In this document: positions 47,201-57,711 of the stretch, piece by piece | How the letters are laid out: each line of letters opens with the position of its first letter | Position numbering within the stretch: the stretch's first letter is position 1 | Assembly (NCBI GenBank): GCA_037447655.1 | Contig: JBBHKE010003077.1 | Span: 18,696 to 82,695 of the forward strand | Direction of reading: 5' to 3' | DNA length: 64,000 bases | From: Zygnema cylindricum | Taxonomy: Eukaryota; Streptophyta; Zygnematophyceae; Zygnematales; Zygnemataceae | The notes under the pieces: model-generated | What the model was told of the DNA's origin: nothing | Seen by the model: only the letters and a program-made list of their open reading frames with translations | The model's database searches: none | Position numbers and translations under genes: made by a program

Positions 47201-48628
47201 TAAAGACTCCTTCCCTACTGGTAGTGAAAAAACCCTTATCATCTAATATAGATGTAGAAATAAGGTTTTTGTTCAGCTACGGAATAAACAATACATCGGA
47301 GAATGTTAATATGGATGTCTTTCCTTCTACTAACACTTTCACATCTACCAATCCTACAAGAGTAGTGGTGACTATCCTCCCATCCCCGTACTCTATCTCT
47401 ACGGTGGGAATCTTTCTTATCTTATTGAACAGGTGCCTATCCTTACACATGTGCATGGAGGCACCTGAATCTATAATCTAGCCTGCTTCACCTTTCAATC
47501 CACCGTAAACACATTTCTGCCTTCGTGGAATTTTAACCTCATTTTTCGCCTCCAACTCCTCATCCAAAAGGAGCTCATCGTCCTCGTCCTCGGATTCTGC
47601 CTCAAGTACCTGTGTGACAAGGGCCTTTTTCTTTCTTCTCGGGGTACCACCGGTCTGCCCCTCCTTTAACCGAAGCTTGGTTAGATTAGTGCACTCTGCC
47701 ATATAGTGCCCCGGTTTGTTACAAAAATGACATAAACCTTTGGGAGCCCTTGGTTCGAACTCGTCAACCTCATTATTCTGCTCCCTCCCCCTATAGATTC
47801 CGACCGGTTTCCGTGAATCCTTGTTCCTCCAATCGGTCGCTGTTGCCAAGGCTTGGCCACTCTTTCCTCCCCTTCGGATCTCAATCGTATTCTCTCGAAC
47901 GAGAATCATCCCTACCACTGAGTTCCATATCCACCTTGAGTCCGGCAAGTCCTGCACACGGTTGACTATGTTCTCGAACTCATCAGGTAACTTCATCAGT
48001 AAACAGTTAACCTTTTCTTTTTCACTAAAAACTTTTCCCGCACTCTCTAGCTCCATGAAGAGTGTAGCAAACTCATTGCAAAAATCCAACATATTTCCCC
48101 CTTTGTATACATACTCGTTAACTTTCTGATCAGCCAACTGTTGTTGCTGAATCGTACCACTTCGGTACATCTCTATGAGAGCCATCCAAAGATCGGATGC
48201 CCTTTCTACCTGCAAATGAGGACATGCAAGTCCTTGAGTGAGATGGCGTAGGATGAAGTGCTTTGCCGCCATATTGTTGAAGTCCCAGGTTTCAGTATCA
48301 TTCTCCTCGTTCCCGGAATAGGTGACATGAATGTCAAACCAGTTGCTATTGGTGTGGTCGCCTCCTTCTCCTTTCCTTTGTCCACCACCTCTCCTTCCTT
48401 TGTTTCCTCCGTTGAAGGTGAATCCTCTTTCCTGGTGAATCTGCTTCCTCCAAACCCTGGAGGAATTCGAAGACTTGATGGACGCCCCAACCGTCCACTC
48501 ACTATCCCCAAAAACCTTTTTTCGCATAGAGCTCCTATCATCATACTTTCCCAGTATATGAAGCCAGTTCCATTAAAGATTGGTACCCTAGAGGGTGGGC
48601 CCATAACCTGTAACTCTGAGACCTCCAT
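44276..48628 (-). pseudogene. copia gag-pol of D1, nearly intact
   Basis: Gag ATG at 48628 lies 20 bp inside the 5' LTR (MEVSELQ), then VMGPPSRVPIFNG from the primer-binding site, and an intact knuckle CHFCNKPGHYMAEC (about 47700). A frameshift is needed near 48500, and protease is disturbed (a stop replaces Trp before the usual DSGAS, 47478). Integrase 46978-45914 is intact: VHTDIWGPARV, RSDNGGKYAS and EQNGVAERLNR. Frame is lost in a run of eight or nine C at about 45925, by a 1-bp deletion after LYGLKQ (about 45392), and by TAG for Gly at 45090. RT has HQMDIKTAFLHGE and YVDD-type block at about 45265; RNase H 45088-44276 is complete with SDASYGD, MEVEYMASC, FCDNQAAMAIS and end KLKID. Confidence 0.93.
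48593..48608 (-). other. primer-binding site of D1
   Basis: Minus strand GGTTATGGGCCCACCC directly after the LTR end TTACA. It is complementary to the anticodon arm of initiator tRNA-Met, the site used by Drosophila copia, and translated as VMGPPS. Confidence 0.85.
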
Positions 48629-49657
48629 AAGTCCTCAGAGTGGACAGCTTCCAAGAAGCCTCTAGGATAATCCTGACCCCTTTGTGTTTAAGCAAAAATA
48701 ACTGCCACCCTGGCAGACAAAAACTCTGACCAACTTCACCCCTGTGAAGACAAGACTCCCTTGAGTCGATAGCAAAAAGAATCTCTGAATTTGCTCCCTT
48801 GTGCAGTAAGTTATGGAGGGTCAAAGTTGACCTTTTGTACAGAAGCTCTCTGGGAGAGAGAGTCCTATCTTCTAATTTTTCTAAGTCCTATCTCTCTCAC
48901 AAACTCTATCTACTGATGTACGGAACCAATCAGAATTGAGTTCCGTACGCAAAAGTACAGCTGCCGGTGTACTTTATGTACGGACATTGTACGACATGGC
49001 CAAAATGTCGACACATGTCAAATCCGGATTCGGTGCCATAATCTCCGGAGATTCCACAATCCAACGGAATTTCGCCACGCGTCATCCGATGTGGCGATGG
49101 CCACAAACCGCCGAAATCTTCCTCCGCGATCTCGGCGCTAATCCCGGCCGTCCGATTAAATTCGGCTTTAATCGTAGCCGTAATAAATACATGCGCGGTA
49201 TTTGTTTCATTTACGAAACAAATGCGCGGTACTGATTTTTGTCCGTACCGTAAGTCGTACATTATATATTACTGGATCTATGTATCCCGTAATTCATTTC
49301 AGTTAAATGGTTTATCGCACGTATACATATTTAAATAAATATCAAACTATATGATACGTAACACTACCGCTAGACTAAACGGCTAAGGCTACCGGCTATT
49401 TCCTGCCTGCCGGCCGGTAGGTACAAGGATCAAATCCTGACGCCGGCACATACCTTTTAATTAAATAAATAAACCCTAACATAAAATTCCCGTAAACCTC
49501 AGGATAGCCAAGGTAGCCATGGCTCTAGCTTCCTCTCCAATTTCTCAGTGACTGCGACAAGTTTGAGAGTTGGAGAGAGAAGTTAGAGATAGACTGCCTC
49601 GACTTCTATATTTCTTTTCAGACCTAGAAAATACTAATAAAACCATTAGTTTCTACA
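48609..49657 (-). repeat. 5' LTR of D1
   Basis: Promoter module: inverted CCAAT near 48926 with GTAC motifs at 48917-48992. The gag ATG is at 48628. Confidence 0.93.
48916..48993 (-). promoter_or_regulatory. CCAAT plus GTAC cluster of D LTR
   Basis: Contains one CCAATCAG (plus strand) and six to seven GTAC palindromes in under 80 bp; the C LTRs have the same module (51322-51415). GTAC is the core bound by plant and algal SBP-domain factors, and CCAAT by NF-Y; binding here is inference. Confidence 0.45.
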
Positions 49658-50344
49658 TAGGATACATAAGAACTAGTTGGGGAATATAGTGCGCATGAAA
49701 GAAATGTACCGGACATTTACTTTAAACGGCTGGGAATTAAAGCCGATTTGGATCCGACGGCTCACATCCTCGCCGAGATCCTGGAATGGCCGCTTTGGCG
49801 GTTTTCGGATGTAACATGACCTGGCGACACGTGGCAATATGTCATTGGGAAGTTGGAATCTCAGGAAGCGTAAAGACAAGTCCGGAGGAGACAGACGTCC
49901 ACTCCATGGCCTTGTCGTACATATGCCGTACAGAAAGTACATCGGCCATAGTACCTTTCTCTACTATGCAGTCTTGTGATTGGTTCCTCACATCAGTAGA
50001 TAGGAGTTGTGAGAGGGTTTAGGACTTAAGTAATTGAGGAGGTAGCCGCCTATCTCCCAACAAGCTTGTATGAATATTTGCACCTTTGCCACTCCATAAT
50101 TAATCGTCTGGTTAGGCGTTTTCAGTGATTCTTTTTGCTGTGGACTCAGGGGAGTCTAGAGTGCACAGGGGTGCAGTCACGTTATCTTTTTATATGCTAG
50201 AATAGCAGTTGCTCTCGTGTAAATTGGGTTAGTCAAAAACTACCTAGAGGCTTCCTCAATTTTGGTTCAAATGGAGGACACAGAATTGCAACTGTTGATT
50301 TCCTAAAAATCCTGGATTCGGCATGTCCTACACTTAGGAAAATT

Positions 50345-50415
50345 GAGCCGGTCACGGTTCAAACCTGGGACCTTTCACTTAAGCTGTGAACGCACTACCT
50401 TTGTGCCACCAGCTC
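50345..50415 (-). other. tRNA-like sequence in TRIM 3' LTR
   Basis: Minus strand, 71 nt. Acceptor arm GAGCTGG/CCGGCTC (7 pairs, one G-T); D arm GCAC-AAAGGTA-GTGC (4 perfect pairs); anticodon arm TTCAC-AGCTTAA-GTGAA (5 perfect pairs, 7-nt loop, CTT at the anticodon place); five-base variable region; T arm CCAGG-TTTGAAC-CGTGA (3 of 5 pairs). A box TGGCACAAAGGTAGTGCG, B box GGTTTGAACC. TTTT follows three bases after the 3' end, as in a Pol III terminator. Loop position 33 is G instead of T, so it is not a working tRNA. Confidence 0.75.
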
Positions 50416-50627
50416 GATGTAGAGACTGGCGGGTCCGTACCCTTTTCTTACGGGCGGCTCGAGTATAGATATTCCATATTCTATTGCGTATTGAATGGCT
50501 TCACGTGCCAATCCAACACCCCCCCTCACGGAAAAGCCGGTCAAACCCTCTGATATCCCGCTGGCTCCGATACCATGGTGATTTCTTAGCAATTCGGGAT
50601 TCGGCATGTCCCACACTTTGGAAAATT

Positions 50628-50698
50628 GAGCCGGCCATGGTTCGAAACTGTGACCTTTCACTTCAGCTGCGAACACATTACCACTGTGCCACCAGCTC
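50628..50698 (-). other. tRNA-like sequence in TRIM 5' LTR
   Basis: Second copy, 71 nt, same acceptor stem; A box TGGCACAGTGG is a perfect match to the consensus; anticodon arm TTCGC-AGCTGAA-GTGAA pairs with one G-T (CTG at the anticodon place); T loop TTCGAAC is canonical. D and T stems are partly unpaired. TTTT follows in the same position. The two copies have drifted in different places while keeping shape and length. Confidence 0.75.
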
Positions 50699-50802
50699 GA
50701 TGTAGAGACTGGCGGGTCCATACCCTTTTCTTACGGGCGGCTCGAGTATGGATATTCCATATTCTACCCCATATTGAACCGGCTTCACGTGCAAATCCAA
50801 CA

Positions 50803-51041
50803 GTGTAATCCCCATCGTCTGTCTCCTCCGTTGGAGCAGATGGTGGTGCAAAAAACCTCACTCCATCAAACCCTAGTGGAGTCCCCTGAGATGGTTGTTT
50901 CACTCGTCCACTTGTGATACCCCAGTATCGTTTTTCACATAATACCCTTTTCATCATGGCTTCTGAGTAAATGAACCCTGATCCGTTGAAGATGGTTACC
51001 CTAGAGGGTGGGCCCATAACTTGCAATTTTGTGTCCCTCAA
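50803..51041 (-). pseudogene. gag N-terminal part of C5
   Basis: Begins MRDTKLQVMGPPSRVTIFNG at 51041 (inside the 5' LTR), with GFIYSEAMMKRVLCEKRYW, the copia Gag N-terminal fold region, and ends where the TRIM/LTR/D1 block was inserted. It joins 42846. Confidence 0.88.
51006..51021 (-). other. primer-binding site of C5
   Basis: Minus strand AGTTATGGGCCCACCC next to the LTR end; half-tRNA initiator-Met type. Confidence 0.8.
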
Positions 51042-52018
51042 TATGGACCAAAATTGAGGAAGCCTCTAGGTAGTTTTACACTAACCCACTTTCAACTAGA
51101 AAAACTACCACCCAAGCATACAAACAAAAAATCTGACTGCACCCCTGTGCAGTGTGGACTCCCCTGAGTCTACAGCAAATTGAATCACTGAAAACGCCCA
51201 GCTAAGCGATTAATTATCAAGTGGCAAAGATGCCAATATTTATACAAGCTTGTTTGGAGAGAGGCGGTTACCTCCTCAATCCACTAAGTTCTAAACCCCT
51301 CTCACAACCCCTATCTACTAATGTACGAACCAATCAGAAGATTGTACAGTACAGAAAGGTACTAAGGCCGATGTACTTTTGTACGACTTGTGTACGACAA
51401 GGCCATGGAGTGGACGCATGTCTCCTTCAGACTCGTCCTCATGCTCTCGGGATTCGTGCTTCCCTAATATATCTTGCCACGTGTCGCCAGGCCATGTGAC
51501 GTCCGAAAATCGCTAAGGCGGCTATTCCAAGATCTTGGCGATGACGCGAGCCGTCTGTTCCAAGCTGACTTTTAATGCTCGCCATTCAAAACAAATGTCT
51601 GGTACATTTGTTTCGTGTGCACAATGAAACCCAACTGGTTTCTATGTCGTCTTATAGTAATTTCGTTAATTGGATTAATGCTCTAGTTATTGTTTAAATA
51701 GCAATCACACCCTATGTATCCTTACGGACTACTACGACAGACTGGTAAGGGTTGACGGCTACCCCTCACCCAGCCGGTCAGAGGTTCGAGTCTTACTGGA
51801 CTCAACCTTTTTGGTTGAGAGTGAGTTAGGTCACTCTTTAGCCCTGCCTAAGGAGCTAAGGCAACCATGGCTCGACTGCCTCTCTCTCCTTCAGTGACTA
51901 CAACAAGTATCGAGGCTAGAGAGAGAAGGTTGAGGCAAGCTTCGAGTGCTTTTTCTTTTAGCTAATTTAACAAATTAAGACCTAGAAAATACCTCCCCTA
52001 AATCTAGTGATTTCAACA
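51022..52018 (-). repeat. 5' LTR of C5 (997 bp)
   Basis: Family C. TATAAATATTGG at 51233-51244 (minus), CCAATCAG at 51329, GTAC cluster 51322-51415, antisense B box near 51780. Confidence 0.92.
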
Positions 52019-52501
52019 ACTGACTGCACTCAGCGTACACTGCACATGGAAATGAGACATATTGTAAAAAGGACAAAAATACTTCACAACACTCTAAAGT
52101 GCACAGCGAAAGCTCCAAGGATCCCCTCGTAGCAACAGCAGAGTAACACAGCAATCGCGGATACAAGCTGGCTTTATTAATCGAGTGGAGATTACAAGGT
52201 TGAATACTCGCTGCGAAGGTCTACTCAAAGAGTCCATTTTTACTATGTCTGCCCCACTATTTAAACAAACTAGCTGCTAGTCAACCTAGTACTGTAGAGG
52301 TGTACACGTGGACCTTCATGGTCAACCGCGATCTATCCAAAATATCTTTCTACAACTATACAGTTAAATCTACATTCTGCGGCGTTGCTAAACTGCCACG
52401 CTGCGTTGCTATGCTGCGCTACGCTACGCTAGTCAACTAAGTTGCTATGTTGTGCTACGTTACTCTACCCAGTTGCTATGCTGCTATGTTGCACTAGTGT
52501 G

Positions 52502-53400
52502 TGTTGTTCTACAACCACCAGTGCAGGTGGAGGAGCAGCAGTAGTAGTAGAAGTAGACATGATACACTCTCAGAAGCTACCAAGAATCCTACCAAACAAC
52601 TGTTCTTAAGTGCTCACCAATTCTTATACAAGCATCCAAACCCCACAAAACTCAATCAGAATATAGAGTAGCATAAACACTGGCAACTCCTCAGTTTCAG
52701 CACAATTGACTCGACAACACTCAAGATATAATACTCAAAAGTTTCCCAAAAAGTGTTTGCAGTTTTACTGCTTGGAAGTCTGGATACATAAAATGTTCTA
52801 CGTCCTAAGTCTTATACTCTTCACTCAGTTGTCCTACTACATAGTGTTGCACCGCCGATACAAGTGTTCCAAAACGATACATCCAAAAGAACTAAACTGC
52901 CACTAAGGTCTAAGTGCTCCTACTTACGCTAAGAACTAATCTATCACTGTACACTCAATATGACTGAGAATCCTATACAGGTGATTTGATCAAAAACTTG
53001 TCGCCTGGCAAATGAATCTCGTCTGTTGACTTGATTCAGATCAACCGCAGTAGCGCAGTCCAATTCCTGATTATATTGAAATATCCGCAACTTCGTAGCA
53101 GCTGCGTTATCACATACAAAAGTTAGCCGCAGCTGCGTTTGTCTTGTTGCGTAGCAACTGCGTTGTCATGTACCAAAATTTTCGCAGTTGCGTTTGACCC
53201 GTTGCATCGCAGGCTGCGTTTGTCCGTACAGACCATATCAAAAATAATCGCAGCTGCGCTTGTTCCATCTGCGTCGCAGCTGCGTTGTCTGTACCATTCA
53301 AAAACCTGCACTGTGATTCTAGTGACGACGCGTGTCGATATAGATCTTTTTTTTTGCTGTCTTATTAATTTGTGGAGACTTAAAGCTTTCAAAAACAACA
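52502..53400 (-). repeat. 3' LTR of B7
   Basis: Minus strand TGTTGTTTTTGAAAGC to TTGTAGAACAACA. CGCAGCTGCG-type palindromes at 53045-53290. Polypurine tract TATAGGGGAG at 53401-53410. Confidence 0.92.
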
Positions 53401-53562
53401 CTCCCCTATAGCTTTAGACTCAGTATGTCAGAGCAGCTGCGATGTCGAACTAGCGCAACATCGCAGCATAGCAACGTAGCAATTTTAGCAAGTCACGTAG
53501 TCCCAATATATTCCCGTTATTGGACTAGAGCAACATAGCAGTATAGCAGTGCAGCAACTCAG

Positions 53563-56500
53563 CTATTCACTTAATCCCAATGCGTCCCTACAATACTTCA
53601 GCTTAAGAGCCGGAAGAGCTTTAGTGAGCATATCAGCAACCATTTTTGCATCTGGCAAATAACATAATTTAATCACTCTAAAGAACACTTTTTCTCTTAC
53701 AAAGTGTAATCTTACATCCATGTGCTTGCTTTTGAAATGGTGACTTGGGTTAGAAGCAATGGCAATGGCAGCTTGGTTATCACACAAATCACCTGTGGAC
53801 CAACCTGCATGTATCCCAATTCTTGTAACATGGATTTCACCCATAGGAGTTCTTTGAGGGCCGAGCTTGCTGCCATATATGCTGACTCCATCGTTGATTG
53901 TGCCGTGACATTTTGAAGTTTGCTGCTCCAGTAGCAAGTCCCGTTCCCAACTTGTAGAACGAATCCCGTGGTGGATTTCCGGCTTGGCATGTCGCCATAG
54001 CTCGCATCACTCCACGTTTCCAGTTTTACTTCTCCTCCGCCTAGTGTGAGTTTGAGGTCCTTTGTTCCGGCCAAATATCTTAAGACTCTCCTTGCTGCAT
54101 CAAAGTCAGATTTTCTCGAATTCTCTAGACTCCAACCCAGTACCTCGGTTGCTGCAGCAATGTCAGGACGGGTACAATTCATGAAATATATTAAGCTTCC
54201 CACTATCTATATGTAAGGTATTTTGTCATAAAATCATTCTCCCCTAATTCTAAATACTCGCTAACAATAACACCTGGTTTTGTCTCTTCTCCCTCTAGTT
54301 TCTGCCGAAACTCCATTGGAGTTATACATCCTTTTGCCCCCCGCATTCCATACTCATCTAACATGTTTCCAATAGCCTCCTTTTGAGTCAATTTTATTTC
54401 TTTCTTATTTCTGTCCCTCTCTACCTGGATACCCAAAATATATTTTGCCTCACCGAGGTCTTTGATCTCGAACCGTGAGTTTAGAGCACTTTTGATTTTG
54501 TTAATTTTAGCTATTGATTTGCTAATTAATAGTAAATCATCTACATACACCGCTATATACACTATCCCATTTTCAACATTTGGAACGTAGACAGAGTGAT
54601 CAAAATTTATCATTTGAAATCCTAGGCTAGTTAGGAATTCATCAAGCTTCAGATTCCATTGTCTAGGGGCCTGTTTTATGCCGTACAGAGATTTTAGCAA
54701 CTTGCATACTAAGTGCTCTTTTCTTGGTTCCACATACTTTTCAGGCTGCTGCACGTAAATGGTTTCTTCTAGTTCTCCGTGCAAAAAGGTCGTCTTTACA
54801 TCCATCTGATGGATTTCCATATCTTTTATACCAGCCAGGGACAACAAAATCCTAACTGTCGGAAATCTTACAACCGGAGAAAATGTTTCTTCAAAATCGA
54901 TTCTTTCCTTTTGATTGTACCCCTTTGCCACAAGTCTGGCCTAATAACGTTCAATGGTGTTGTCGGGATTTAACTTCACTTTGAATAACCATTTGCTGCC
55001 AATCGCTTTTCGGTCCGGAGGAAGGTCCACAAGCTCCCATGTTTGAGCCTCCATGATCGACTTCATTTCGTCGTTTGCTGCCTCGATCCAGTGATTTCGC
55101 TCTAGTGACGAGAAGGCCTCGTGGATGGTCAAGGGCTCCCCTGAGGCTGCCGAGTAGGCAAAGTGAGAGCTTGCTTGCAGGCGGCTACTAGATCTTCTTC
55201 CCCCCGGAAATTCTGAGGCTGAGATCGTCGGATGCTGCACATTGCGCTCATTGCGCTGGTTGCGCTTGTTGCGATCATTGTGTAGCTGATTGCGCTTGTT
55301 GCGATCCGCGTGTATTGACTGTTGTTGGTCCGGTTGGAACTGAACTTGTTGAGGAAGTTGGAGAGAGTCTGACTCCGGAGTCACCACCGGAGACTGTTGC
55401 ACCTGTGGGACAATTTCTTGCATGCAATCTAAAATGACATATTCTTGTACTTTTTGCTGCTTTTGCTGCTCTGTCATTTGAAATAAATCTATCGAGGCTA
55501 GTTCATCTTTGACAATGATATTCCTTGCTACAACTATTTTTTATTTCTCAAAGACAAAGACTTTGTAACCTATTGAGTGATCATCATATCCTAACAAAAT
55601 ACCTGGTAATCCCTTCGGTTCCATTTTCCATCTATCCGTAGATGTATCTAAGATAAAACATTTACTACCAAAGACTTTGAAATGGCTAACATCGCAAGCA
55701 CGACCAAAGGAGTAGTTTCTACCGATCTTGATCCATCCTATTCTTGTTAAACCCACACCCAGAGCTCCCCAGAATTCGATCCACACTAAGCATCACCTAG
55801 AGCTCTCCGTGAGAGTTCTATTTAGTCTTTCCGACACCCCATTTTGTTTCGGTGAATATGGAACAGTCAGTAGATGACTTATACCATTGACGAGTAAAAA
55901 GGTTTCAAATTCTGTCGATGTATATTCACCACCATTGTCCGATATGAGCTGCAAAATAGGTAAATTATGAGGTTTTTCAACCCATGCCTTATAGTGTTTG
56001 AAGTGACCAAACACTTCACTCTTCTCCTTCATGAAGTAAAATTTTGTAAACCTGGAGATATCATCTGTGAAGGTGACCATATACTTCATCCCCCCGGCAG
56101 ATGGAACCTTCGCAGGAACAAAAACATCCGAATGAATTTGTTGCAACAGTTTTGTTGACCGATGCTCAGACTCTTTAGGAAATGGCAATCGGTGGATTTT
56201 ACCTAAAGCGCAACCATCACAAGTTTTGACCGGTTCATCTGTGATTGATATACCCTCTATATTTCCAACAAGGACTATTTTCCTCAAACTATCATAGTTG
56301 ACATGGCCTAACCTTTTATGCCACAATTCATATGAGTGCAAAACACTGGAGTATAGAACATCATTCTCCTTGGTATTAGCCAAATCCATGCGATACATCT
56401 TGCTACTATCTCTAGTACCTGTTACTGCAACCTTGCCATGTTTGCTAACAGCCTGTTGACCATTTTTCAAAGTAACCTCAAAGCCTTTACTCTCTATCAA

Positions 56501-57711
56501 CGACGTAGAAAACATATTTTTCTTAAAGTCAGGCACAAATAAGACATTGTGAAGAGTTCTTTCAATTGCTTTTCCTTCTACATCAATTAGGAAGGACACA
56601 TCACCCATAGCACGTGATTGGACACTCATTCCACAAGCATAATAAATATTCTTCTCCGGCGTTGCTTTCAGATTTGTGAAGATGGCCTTGTTAAAACACA
56701 TGTGGGTTGACGCTCCTGTATCCATTATCCATCTAGGGTCTTTCGCGCCCTCCATTGTTGCCGCCATAGCGAATAGATCCGTGTCGTCCTCCTCAAAAAA
56801 TGTCAGAGTCTCTCCCTGGAGTGATGAAGAAGCAAAAAACAGTGCATTTCCACGAGGTGTATGCCTCGTGAAGCTTTTGTAAAACTGACTTTGTTGCCAT
56901 CCTGGCCTGAATAAACTTGTATCGTTAGCTTGTTTAAGTTTTGGCCAGAATTTGTATCCATGACCTCTCTCACTACAATAAAAGCATGCATTTTTTGATT
57001 GTCTATTTCCATTCTGATTAAACAGTCTGACCTGGGTAAACTGATTACGTTGCTGATTAAATTGACCTTTCCTCCCAAAGTCTGAATTAAAAGCCTCTAC
57101 TTGCTCAACATTGAGAATATTAGATGTAGCTTCCTCCTCTAGTAATATTGATGGCTAACTGTAAAGTCCAGCTAGCTTTATCTTTTTGTTTGAGCATGTC
57201 AGATGCTCCTTTCATACTACGAGGGAGACCCCTCATGAGCAATGATGCCTGTTGAAAAGGAGGAAACACCCCACCTGCACAAGCATGTGCATCTACAAGA
57301 ATACAAAATTTGCTAGAATATTCAGCTATTGTACCGCCAGTATACTTATAGTCCCAAATTTTTCCAGCCAGTAGAAGCTCTTCTTGGACATTGGCCTTTT
57401 CATAATCACTTTTAAGGGATTTCCAGATATCAATTGTTTTTTTCATTTTTATCCGAGACATAGCTAAGTCCTCAGATATACATAATTTCAGAATAGAACA
57501 AGCTTGTGTATTTTTCTTAGACCATGACGGATCAGATTCATCCAGCGAACCATCCAATATATCCAAAAGATTAACATTCTCAAAATGTTCCCCATATCCC
57601 GCCTAAACATACTTATCCCTAAAAGATAGGAATTTTGGATGACATGCCCATAACCCGAGTTCTACAAATCCACTGTGCAGGAGGTGAGCAGCAGTAGTAG
57701 TAGAAGTAGAC
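53563..57711 (-). pseudogene. copia gag-pol of B7, broken
   Basis: Gag ATG 57711 in the 5' LTR (MSTSTTTAA), stop at about 57602, then HFENVNLLDILDGSLDE through RGGSYI (57120) with a frameshift; knuckle CFYCSERGHGYKF lacks its last Cys (about 56970). 56767-55793 is a long open frame with protease WIMDTGASTHMC, integrase zinc region HKRLGHVNYD...CDGC, and all three catalytic residues (IHSDVF, SDNGGEYTS, KQNGVSE). It is followed by a replaced stretch at 55740-55800. Linker and RT start 55477-54941, TAG for Lys at 54938, RT 54931-54203 with HQMDVKTTFLHGE and YVDDLLLIS. RNase H 54203-53563 has TWSDASYGD and CDNQAAI but a 1-bp loss before CDN and Glu to Ala in MESAYMAAS. Confidence 0.92.
57643..57656 (-). 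other. primer-binding site of B7
   Basis: Minus strand GGGTTATGGGCATG next to the degenerate inner end of the LTR; same initiator-Met anticodon-arm type, with the 3' part mutated (GGGC-ATG instead of GGGCCCA). Confidence 0.65.

Larger units (their letters stand above)
43213..49657 (-). mobile_element. Ty1/copia element D1, full length, 6445 bp
   Basis: LTRs 43213-44262 (1050 bp) and 48609-49657 (1049 bp), near-identical, TGTAGAAAC to GAGTTACA. Perfect target duplication TAGGA (43208-43212, 49658-49662). Primer-binding site 48593-48608; polypurine tract GAAAATAAGGGGAG at 44263-44276. The best candidate for a recently active autonomous family, although this copy has a few lesions. Confidence 0.95.
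42847..50290 (+). mobile_element. solo C LTR (+), split by D1
   Basis: 42847-43212 (TGTTGAAATCACTAG start) and 49658-50290 (end GACACAGAATTGCA) together form one plus-strand C LTR of about 1.0 kb, opposite in direction to C5. D1 sits between with its TAGGA duplication. The left flank GTGCA resembles GTGTA to the right of the TRIM (50803), suggesting that LTR and TRIM share one gag insertion site. Confidence 0.85.
50296..50802 (-). mobile_element. TRIM retrotransposon with tRNA-like LTRs
   Basis: 507 bp, minus strand. Two direct repeats, 50579-50802 (5' LTR, 224 bp) and 50296-50518 (3' LTR, 223 bp), start TGTTGGATT and end AAATCA. The 60-bp interior has the primer-binding site TGGTATCGGAGCCAG (3' end of initiator tRNA-Met, two bases after CC) and a polypurine tract GTGAGGGGGGG. 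There is no coding capacity, which is the definition of a terminal-repeat retrotransposon in miniature. Each LTR contains a 71-nt tRNA-shaped sequence. The right flank is GTGTA; the left flank ACTGT does not match, so the left side was altered later. Resident in gag of C5. Confidence 0.85.
38561..52018 (-). mobile_element. Ty1/copia element C5 with nested insertions
   Basis: LTRs 38561-39606 and 51022-52018 with a perfect target duplication ACTGA (38556-38560, 52019-52023). 42847-50802 (7.96 kb) is foreign, inserted in gag; without it the element is about 5.5 kb. An internal deletion near 40722 joins the integrase C terminus directly to the middle of RT. Confidence 0.93.
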
